Source: Gibbula magus
Lineage: Eukaryota > Mollusca > Gastropoda > Trochida > Trochidae
Direction: 5' to 3'
Assembly: GCA_936450465.1 (NCBI GenBank)
Contig: OW388296.1
Span: 35,674,586-35,738,585 of the forward strand
Length of the DNA: 64,000 nucleotides
Below, in pieces: positions 56,101 to 64,000 of the stretch. Each line of letters opens with the position of its first letter. Positions within the stretch are counted from its first letter, which is position 1. The position numbers were made by a program, and so were the translations under genes. The notes under the pieces are model-generated. The model did not search any database, had not been told where the DNA came from, and saw only the letters and a list, made by a program, of their open reading frames with translations.

Positions 56101-57344
56101 TACCGTAATTCTTCCTTAATTTCGACCCTCAAATTTTCCAAATATTTTAACGAAATGTTCACGGTCGAAATTATCACCACTCACCTTCGTTTGTGGGCCA
56201 TCTTTGTTGAAATTTTAGATTTTCATATAAATGTTTAAAACCAATTTGAAAAAGAATGTTACACACTCGTAAATATTAGTTACCAAAAACTTTTAATTAT
56301 GTTTGTATATGGTAATTATATTCATATAATGCACTAATACCGTTTTTGTTTTTCAGGAGACAATTAGTTACGATCGGCGAACGATTCTCAATTTATTGTT
56401 TCTGCATTTGGGTTTTAAATTGTGTACCATGAATTAAAACAATAATAATCTGGAGTTGAATTGTTATGTTCTTACAATTGACAAAATAAATCAGGATATT
56501 TGAAATGATATTAATCGCAATTTAGCTTTAGCGTACATGTCTCGCATCGCTGGCTGTCCACTTGTTTTCAAAGGAAGTACAATCTGATTTGTTGCTATAT
56601 TAGTATAAACCAACCAAAGCAGACTATCGTCATTACGGAATTCCCTTCTAGAACTGAGAAAACAATACACCAATCCTAACTATTATTGCATTAGTTCAGA
56701 GTCCTATGTGTAAAATCCATCAATAAATTATAATATGAACCATTGTCTGTTACTATAAAAGTCAAGTTAGGAAGCATATTTTCTCTGTCAACTTTTTCTG
56801 AAACGCCATTGTGACGATCAACCAGCTTGCTTTGCAAGAACTTATAAACATAAACAATGACAGCTGAATAATTCTATTACTCTTGAAAGGCTTTATTTAT
56901 GCAAACTAATTCATTTATATTTTGAAACATAGACCTCAACATAAAAGATTCTGATTATCTACGACAGTATACTAACATCAATTACCGGTAACCTCTTCAG
57001 TCGCCTCTCTGGGTGTTTGGTTGAGTCTATTTGTATGTAGGGATTAACAAGTCACAAAACTTTGAAACAATTTATTATATACATGTATTCAGATTTTTAA
57101 AACTGAAATATATTTGTAAGTTTGAGCTTACATCTGTCATAATATTCCAACTGTAATTAATCATTTGATAAGTAAATTAACTTACCAAAATGGAAATGCA
57201 AAACAATATCCCATGCAGTCATCCCTACTCAATAATAGACAATTCCAGTGATTTCACTGCAGTCTTTAAGGAACTAGGTCAAATGACTGTTTCAAGTCTC
57301 CCCAGCAAACATCCAGATGTTATAAAGCTTATCATTAGTCATGT

Positions 57345-57770
57345 GACTGTTTCAAGTCTCCCCAGCAAACATCCAGATACATGCTATGATGAGTTTACAT
57401 CAGTGGTATACTCGGAAATGGAAGATAGGTTACCAAGGAAACGTGTTCCAGTGGACCAGAGCGTGCGAGGTAACAAGAAGAGGCGGGTCAGGAAGCCATG
57501 GTGGAACAAGATTCTGGATTCAAAGTGGAATGAATTGTGCAGGGCTGAGAAAGCTTGGAACAAGGAAAAAGACAAGGGGTCCCGCTCATCTTATAAACAA
57601 GTATACATACAATTGAGAAAACAATTTGATAGATTGGTTCAGAGAAGTAAACGAGAACACAGACAAGAAGTACACAGAGACCTTGAACGGATGTGTATGG
57701 ATAACCCAAAAAATTTTGGAAGAAGATAGGAAAGGTTGGAGTCGGGTTTGAAAGGAACAAGAAGATTCCC
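57345..57770 (+). pseudogene. LINE linker region upstream of the RT (frameshifted)
   Basis: Basic, helical segment (RKRVPVDQSVRGNKKRRVRK, then PWWNKILDSKWNELCRAEKA, RKQFDRLVQRSKREHRQEV) of the type found between endonuclease and RT in LINE ORF2. It stops at 57,727 and continues in another frame to the RT ORF at 57,771. The codons before about 57,345 belong to flanking DNA rather than the LINE. Confidence 0.7.
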
Positions 57771-59279
57771 ATGGAGATAGTTAGGGACGACGGAACAGTG
57801 TGTAGAGACAGAGATACTGTACTGGAGAAGTGGCGCTCTGACTACGAGTGCTTGCTCAACAGTGAAGAAATACAAGATGTGAATCAGCAGTTTGAAGATA
57901 CACAGGCGACTGCAGAGAGAGAACAGGAGGATTCGACTCCATCATTCAATGAGGACATCACTATACAGGAAGTGAGACAGGCTCTACTTAAGGCTAGGTC
58001 AGGCAAGGACCCCGGTATCGATGGTATACCGGTACAACTATTGAAGGGAGATAACTTAGCTGATATTTTAGTGAACTTTTTCAACATTTGTTTTAAAACG
58101 GCTGGTATTCCAAAATTGTGGGGGAAAGGACTGATAAAGCCAATTCCAAAGTCAGGATCAGCAGACCTGAGGGATCCACTCAACTACAGGGGAATAACTT
58201 TGACACCAGCCGTGTACAAACTCTACTGCAGCATACTCAACGAACGTCTATACACATGGGCGGAAAGAAACGATATCCTCTGTGATGAACAGAATGGTTT
58301 TAGACGCGGGAGGTCGACCGTAGATCATATCAGTTCGATTACTAATATCATAGAAACCAGGAAGCTGACAAGAAAACCTACATTTGCTGCATTTGTCGAC
58401 TTCAGGAAGGCTTATGACGGAATAGACAGACAACTATTATGGGATAGATTGAAAGAAAGCGGCGTACACGGGAGGATGTTTGCAGCTGTACAGTCTTTAT
58501 ATCGCAATGTCCAATGTGCAGTACAAGTAAATAATTCACAGACGACTTGGTTCAATGTCAACAGGGGCCTGAAACAAGGCTGTATTTTATCCCCTCTACT
58601 TTTTAATCTCTACATTAATGACCTGATACAGACAGCGAATGCGCTTGGAGTGGGAGTTACTATAGAAGATGAGTGTATAAGCATCTTAGCATACGCAGAT
58701 GACGTTGTGCTACTGGCGGAGTCAGCTGAAGACTTGAATATTCTACTTGGATGTCTAGGGGAATGGTGTGATAAGTACAGAATGAAAATCAACCAGGAGA
58801 AGACAAAAATAGTACACTTTAGAGGACAATCGACACCAAGAACAGAAGTCAGATTTTTATGCGGAAACGTTGAACTTGACATGACTGATTCCTACCACTA
58901 TCTAGGAGTACTTATAACAGAACATTTGGACTTCAGCATAATGGCCAAGGCAGCGGCAAAGTCGGCAAGCAGAGCATTTGGGCTGTTGATTGCGAAGTAC
59001 AAGGCAGTAGGAGGTTTACCGTTTACTGTATACACGAAGCTGTACGATGCTATGGTATGGCCAGTTATGGGTTACGGAGCAGCTATATGGGGTACCTCCA
59101 ACCACTCACCAGTCAATGCTGTGCACCATAGAGCTATTAGGTTCCCTCTCGGACTGGGGAAATATGCACCTAATCTTGCAGTTAACGGTGACTCTGGATG
59201 GATTCCCCCCGAAGTTCGACAGTGGAGAAGTGTAGCTGTTCACTGGGCAAGAATGAAGAACTTAAGTCCACGAAGAGTC
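57771..59279 (+). CDS. LINE reverse transcriptase domain (disrupted element)
   Basis: About 500 codons with the full RT palm and thumb: GKDPGIDGIPVQLLKG, LIKPIPKSG, LNYRGITLTPAVYKLYCSIL, EQNGFRRGRSTVDHI, AFVDFRKAYDGIDRQLLW (first catalytic Asp), RGLKQGCILSPLLFNLYIND, and YADD at residues 308-311, then MKINQEKTKIVHF. The frame ends artificially at 59,291, because a MULE-like MITE inserted at 59,280 supplies the stop. The endonuclease is absent, so it is not functional. Similar proteins are common in mollusc genomes; the clade is not assigned by eye. Confidence 0.88.
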
Positions 59280-59723
59280 CAGTCTGATTAAAATCGACCT
59301 TGTTCCGAGGAATAAAATTTGCAAAATTTTGCATCTGCCGGGATACGAACAGGTTCTGTAGATTCCTCGCCACGAGGTCTGAGAACACCCCGTATAGGCG
59401 TGTGTTCAGAACCAGTTTAGCGCAGCCAAAACCCAGTCAAATAGCTGACCAATCACATCATAGTATTTAAACGGTTGCGGTTTTGAAAGCATTCGGAACA
59501 GACAAAAGGATAGCTGTTTGGAGTTATCTGCCCCTAGTTTCTCGCACCGAAAGCATTTGTTGCGCATCTTTTGATTGGCTAGCTGAATTGCGCCCGAACA
59601 CGCTAGTGTACGGGGTGCTTTCAGACGGTTTGGCGTGGAAACCCACGAACGAGTTCGTATCCCGGTAGATGCACTATTTTGCATTTTTTATTCCACAGAA
59701 AACCGTCGATTTTAATCAGACTG
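59280..59723. mobile_element. MULE-like MITE, 444 bp, inserted in the LINE
   Basis: TIRs of about 70 bp start cagtctgattaaaatcgac on both sides and end tgcatctgccgggatacgaac / tgcatctaccgggatacgaa. They are flanked by a perfect 10-bp direct repeat acgaagagtc (59,270-79; 59,724-33). Long TIRs and 9-10-bp duplications fit Mutator-like elements. A truncated relative is at 33,444. Confidence 0.88.
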
Positions 59724-60358
59724 ACGAAGAGTCAACAAACGAGTTTTTCTTTTGGGGAGATTCATCAACAAAAAAGAACTGGAACTATAAAATAAGGAAA
59801 CACCTTCTTGAAATGAACTTCGAATCTAACACTACCAGCCCCGTCGAGAAGAAATTGTTAGTTAGACTAGTTCAGTGAATTAATCTACAGAGATATATGA
59901 CGTCATGGGAGACAAAGGTCCAAGCTGAGACGGGAACCAACGGTACCAGTAGAAACAAACTAAGGACGTACAGAACCTTCAAGCAAAGCTACGAAACGGA
60001 GCCATACGTCATATATCCTATACCAAGAGCTCACAGAAGTGCTTTATCCAAATTTAGATGTGGAGTAGCGCCATTAAGAGTGGAAACTGGACGTTACGAG
60101 AATATGCCCCTAAATGAGAGACTATGTTTCCACTGTAAAGACTGTGTAGAAGACGAGATCCATGTACTTTTAACCTGCCCACTCTATATTGAAGAACGTA
60201 ATGATCTCCTTAATATCTGCAAAGAAAAATGGCCACACCTAACAACCAACCAGCTTTTTATTTACATTTTAGGAAACCCGGATTTAGTCTTTCACACCGC
60301 CAGAACCTGCCATAATATACTTTTTAAACGACGATTTATCTTATATAATTAAGATTTT
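59724..60358 (+). pseudogene. C-terminal part of the disrupted LINE
   Basis: After the MITE the LINE resumes (NKRVFL, then with a frameshift WGDSSTKKNWNYKIRKHLLE). It has a stop at 59,876 and ends with a 151-codon frame (59,897-60,352) containing RLCFHCKDCVEDEIHVLLTC, the zinc-knuckle tail shared with the fragment at 24.3 kb. The 3' UTR runs to the (attg)n tail at about 60,610. Confidence 0.82.
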
Positions 60359-61465
60359 AGCTTTTTTGGCTGCAAACTATTTTATGTTTAAGATATATTC
60401 ACCTTTACCGCGATGTATAAAAATATGCCATCTTATTTATCTTTCATTTACATTTATATACTGTTTTAATATTTTTAATAGCATTTTATGTGTCTCTCGT
60501 AAATCGCTGTGCGATTGGTTGTGTATGTGTGTTTTATGTATATATTTTATGAAATTGTAACATGTACACAAGTGAGACAGAAATAAAATATTGATTGATT
60601 GATTGATTGATCCAGATGTTATAAGCCTTATCATTGGTTAACTTTGGGAGTTCCCTTTTCTTAGCCAATCAGAAAATTCAATACAAACTCAATTCATAGT
60701 GTAGCATTACTGTGTTGACAGTCTAAGTGATATATATTTATAGCCTCACACGGAACTGATTGCTGCCTTTTCATTTACGAAAAATGAAATCATTGATAAA
60801 GGATGATATGATAAGATGTAACATCATTCTTGGTATAGGTATGTCATAAGTACAGTAAGTGAATAATTGAGAAGTGTGAAAATAAATCATTTTTAATGAT
60901 ACTGTACAAGACAAACGTGATCAAGTTAAAACTTTTCCCAAAATTGTTGTAATAAAAATTACGCGCTTTACTCATATCAATCTTACTGAAAGCAAATCAC
61001 AAGATGATTGTATATCGTGACTGTAAATAATTTGGAATGTGGTCGAACTTTTGATTTGTCAATACTGAACTTCTGGCACACTGTCGTAATTTTAAAAGGT
61101 ATTTTGAAATAAGGCTGTCAGATGATCTTACGTGGGCGAACTTATAGAGGGGGCGAAATTAAGGAAGAATTACGGTAGTAAAATTTAACACAACAGTCTA
61201 CTCAACTTTACAGAATCCACTCAACTCAGTTCAGTTCTGACACTAACTACCGGTATACAACAAAGACCATGCAATTACTGTGACACTGATTGATTATCCG
61301 CTATTAATTGGTTAATTGATTGTGTATTTAATTTGTCTATTCAATTGAGATGTTTTGATTGTATACATTACTCTGTCGGCAACTTATCCATTTCATCTTC
61401 TCCGTATCCATTTATCATCGGCAATACCTGCAATATAATCATACTTACCTGTTTTCTTTATTTTT

Positions 61466-62337
61466 ATGCCCCCGAATCGGAGATTCCGGGGTATATTGTT
61501 TTTCACCTGTCCGTCTGTCTGTCTGTCTGTCCGTCTGTCTGTGTGTTTGTCCACAAAAACTTTAACCTTGGCCATAACTTTGGATTGCTCAGAGCTAGGG
61601 CTTTCATACTTGGCATGTGCATACCTTGTGATGAGACCTTTCAGATGAGGTCATCATATTTGACCTTGTGACCTTGACCTTGCCGCAATGAACATTTTCA
61701 GAAAACTTTAACCTTGGCCATAACTTTGGATTGTTAAGAGTTACGGCTTTCATACTTGGCATGTGCATACCTAATGATGAGACCTTCAGATGAGGTCATC
61801 ATATTTGACCTTCCGACCTTGACCTTGCCGGAGTGGACATCTTCAGTAAACTTTAACCTTGGCCATAACTTTAGATTTCTCAGAGCTACAGCTTTCATAC
61901 TTGGCATGTGCATACCTTGTGATAAGACCTTCAGATGAGGTCATCATATTTGACCTTGTGACCTTGACCTTGTATCAGTGGACATCTTCAGTAAACTTTA
62001 ACCTTGGCCATAACTTTGGATTGCTCAGAGCTACGGCTTTCATACCTGGCATGTGCATACCTTGTGATGAGACCTTTCAGATGAGGTCATCATATTTGAC
62101 CTTGGGACCTTGACCTTGACCTTGCCGCAGTGGACAATATTTAGAAAACGTTAACTTTGGCCATAACTTTGGATTGCTCAGAGCTACGGCTTTCATACTT
62201 GGCATGTGCATACCTAATGATGAGACCTTCAGATGAGGTCATCATATTTGACCTTGTGACCTTGACCTTGCCGCAGTGGACAATATTCAGAAAACTTTAA
62301 CCTTGCCCATAACTTTGGTATATCCGGGGGCATCCGT
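61466..62337. mobile_element. Tandem-core element, about 146-bp units, with inverted ends
   Basis: The left end is atgcccccgaatcggagatt with an internal ccggggta match and a (TCTG/TCCG)n tract (61,507-61,545). The right end is tatatccgggggcat, the inverse of atgcccccg. The core repeats every 145-153 bp (ttaaccttggccataacttt at 61,561, 61,707, 61,852, 61,997, 62,150 and 62,296), each unit with tgaccttgaccttg. ORFs inside are by-products. Confidence 0.82.
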
Positions 62338-62390
62338 GTTTAACAAACACATCTTGTTTTCAAATGAACTTTATTTACACTTTTTTTACT

Positions 62391-62652
62391 CTCTACGAAC
62401 CTGTCTCTGCGAAACCATAAAAAATCGCATCTACGAACCTGTTTCATCTACGAATATACCTACACCCTTTGGGTGCAATGCTACACTGAATTTCAGAGTA
62501 GTACGTACCACCCATGGTTTGCTAGTTCCAGCCGTTGCTCGCAGGTTTCACCGCAATGCATGCCACATGGCGTTGCGGGCTTTCTCGTAATACTAGCAGC
62601 CGTGATATACGTGAAATACTCTTAAAAGCAGCGTTAAACTCTAACTCACCTC
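62391..62652 (-). repeat. SINE-like repeat, copy 2, with the shared ttcgtaga tail
   Basis: In the minus sense: a gagttagagtttaacgctgc head, a body matching 21,020-21,155, then gtgtagcattgcacccaaag, and a tail with ttcgtagatgaaacaggttc and a further cgcagagacaggttcgtaga. The tail is the same as in the tRNA-headed SINE at 55,439. Confidence 0.78.
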
Positions 62653-63179
62653 ACCTCATCAATGAATAACACACAATGTTATAAATTTCAGCCATCTTAG
62701 ATGTTACTAAAAATAGCACCACTCACCATGGATGTGTGCGCACATTTCGACAGGAACTTATAAATATTGTCGCAGTTTCTTTCAGTAATCGTATCATTTT
62801 TGCTCAATATTTCCAGCTGTTTACATTGTTTTTATCAAGTTCTAATGTGAGATTGTACTGAAGGATGGCAGATTTAAGTATTATGAACTAAGATAAGTTT
62901 AGATTATGGAGTGCCACAGCATTGAAGACTTTCCTTTCGCTTCGTAACAAAAACCCACTGAAGTGACGGTTGGTGAACTCCTGGCCATGTATAAGGGACT
63001 GCAGCGCAAAAATTTCTATATATTTTTCTCAAAATATTTTTGTTATTTATCATTAGGAATGGTATAACTGATGATAAAAAGTGTTCGTACCTATTTGCAA
63101 TGTGTACTTACAATATATCACTACACTTGGGAATCAAAATCCTGAATTTTCACACAAATTGGATCACTCTTCCTATTTT
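62653..63179. other. No gene seen
   Basis: AT-rich, unique-looking sequence up to the N gap. No supported exon. Confidence 0.5.
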
Positions 63180-63379
63180 NNNNNNNNNNNNNNNNNNNNN
63201 NNNNNNNNNNNNNNNNNNNNNNNNNNNNNNNNNNNNNNNNNNNNNNNNNNNNNNNNNNNNNNNNNNNNNNNNNNNNNNNNNNNNNNNNNNNNNNNNNNNN
63301 NNNNNNNNNNNNNNNNNNNNNNNNNNNNNNNNNNNNNNNNNNNNNNNNNNNNNNNNNNNNNNNNNNNNNNNNNNNNNNN
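63180..63379. other. Assembly gap (200 N)
   Basis: Exactly 200 N, so probably a scaffolding gap of unknown true size. ORFs drawn across it are meaningless. Confidence 0.99.
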
Positions 63380-63747
63380 TTTATACCATATGTTATTCAC
63401 CAGTGACTGGTCAAATGTATTTAACCCGCTTTCGCTTGTTATGTAAGTTTTACAAGGAGCTCTTGTAATAAATACGGTTTCCTCAAAGAATTTGTTTGAT
63501 ATTCTCAATATGAACTGTGATCTCCCCATCCCCAATGATAAGCTCTCCTTCCATGTGATATTGTAACTAAACTTGGTATGCAGTAAGGTTATAGTATACA
63601 CAAATGCCTATTACTATGAACTGTTTCATTAGTCTGTTCTTGGGAGCAGGTTGGACTTGTCTGTGCTACCTTATCACATAAACTATGAAAAGGAATAGGG
63701 AAGAGCGATTGCACGTTAACTTCAACAAACCAAGTGTTATGTTTCAG

Positions 63748-63913
63748 GAGACCAGACAACACCAAGTTCATCGGCACATTCAAGAAGAAGCAGCACCTCA
63801 TTGACGTGGTGGAGACGGTGTTCCGGGGAGCCATGAAAGGCAAGCTGATGGTAACAAGTCCCCTAGACCCCAGCGACGTGCCTCAATATGATCTGCTGTA
63901 CAAGGATATATGA
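63748..63913 (+). CDS. Terminal coding exon of an unrecognised gene
   Basis: An acceptor gtgttatgtttcag precedes 166 bp that read, in phase (one base completes a codon), 54 residues then TGA at 63,911-63,913. They include [37 protein letters not shown] and [11 protein letters not shown] content and codon use (CTG, GTG, AAG, CAG) are clearly higher than in the flanks, as in the TRMT10C and EF-hand exons. This supports a real conserved exon. The upstream exons would lie in or beyond the left side of the N gap. I do not recognise the family. Confidence 0.65.
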
Positions 63914-64000
63914 CCTGGTCCTTTCATACTTTGATTTGATCTGCAGAATATCATGTACCATACAAGGATACAACCTGCAGGATATTGTACAAGACTTATT

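Larger units (their letters stand above)
57312..60638 (+). mobile_element. 5'-truncated LINE with long target duplication
   Basis: A LINE body without an endonuclease ends in (attg)n at about 60,590-60,610. It is flanked by a 28-bp near-perfect direct repeat (tccagatgttataa then agcttatcattagt) at 57,312-57,339 and 60,611-60,638, with 3 mismatches. At the 5' end, actgtttcaagtctccccag is also duplicated (57,284 and 57,343), suggesting a complex insertion junction. Confidence 0.75.
56103..61175. mobile_element. TA-flanked TIR transposon hosting a LINE insertion
   Basis: The left TIR ccgtaattcttccttaattt (continuing cg) is matched perfectly for 22 bp by the inverse at 61,154-61,175. TA flanks both ends (56,101-02; 61,176-77). 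Removing the LINE at about 57,340-60,610 leaves about 1.8 kb of non-coding interior, so the element is non-autonomous. Its termini resemble the start of the transposon at 28,745. Confidence 0.78.

Noticed and set aside
61333..62590. Several 60-112-codon ORFs
   Set aside because: Produced by the TCTG microsatellite, the 146-bp tandem units and the SINE; repeated peptide periods follow the DNA repeat.
63040..63601. ORFs across the N run
   Set aside because: They consist mostly of undefined residues across an assembly gap.

Overview
The window looks like nuclear DNA of a mollusc, probably a bivalve. The evidence is spliced genes with GT/AG introns, two recognisable animal genes, several non-LTR retrotransposon clades, TIR DNA transposons, tRNA-derived SINE pieces, and tandem-core repeats with (TCTG)n or (ACGG)n tracts and CCCCCG hairpins, a style known from bivalve 'pearl'/Helentron-like elements. 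The species assignment is inference. A 200-base N gap near the right end shows it is a scaffold.

Layout. Bases 1-18,420 are one uninterrupted 50-bp minisatellite (about 368 units, running off the left edge) with clear higher-order structure: blocks of 2,484 bp (at least two) and 4,183 bp, marked by rare unit variants. It abuts and runs in frame into the last visible exon of a minus-strand EF-hand gene (EFCAB12-like, exons near 18,394-18,580 and 19,168-19,963). From 20.2 to 36.3 kb there is mostly transposon debris: a 276-bp MITE, a TA-flanked Tc1/mariner-like element, a hAT-type MITE with an 8-bp target duplication, a 166-169 bp tandem array, LINE scraps, a 2.1-kb TA-flanked transposon whose empty site survives in a sister repeat 2 kb away, a pearl-like element with 171-bp repeats, and a 2.2-kb long-TIR element. 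An L1/Tx1-type LINE with an almost intact ORF2 lies at 37.1-40.8 kb, followed by a 1.74-kb TIR element filled with 212-bp repeats.

A second host gene, TRMT10C (mitochondrial RNase P subunit 1 / tRNA m1R9 methyltransferase), is on the minus strand at 43.8-47.85 kb. Three coding exons join in phase to about 382 codons, and the introns carry a 31-bp poly-G run next to a donor, a hairpin MITE and a CRE-like mini-array. Further right come a CR1/Rex-like LINE fragment (50.1-51.5 kb) and a pogo/Tigger element with TIRs, TA target duplication and a long open transposase carrying a C-terminal zinc domain (52.8-55.4 kb). Next is a tRNA-headed SINE, then a three-level nest at 56.1-61.2 kb (TIR transposon containing a LINE containing a MULE-like MITE). 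The window ends with a 146-bp tandem-core element, a SINE, the N gap, and the terminal exon of an unrecognised plus-strand gene (63,748-63,913).

The two named genes are independent housekeeping/structural genes; the rest is mobile and satellite DNA. The most unusual object is the 18-kb array: it appears built from an exon-intron border of the EF-hand gene. One recurrent base change in its unit (cAgctg/cGgctg) makes or removes both an E-box and a stop codon in one antisense frame.
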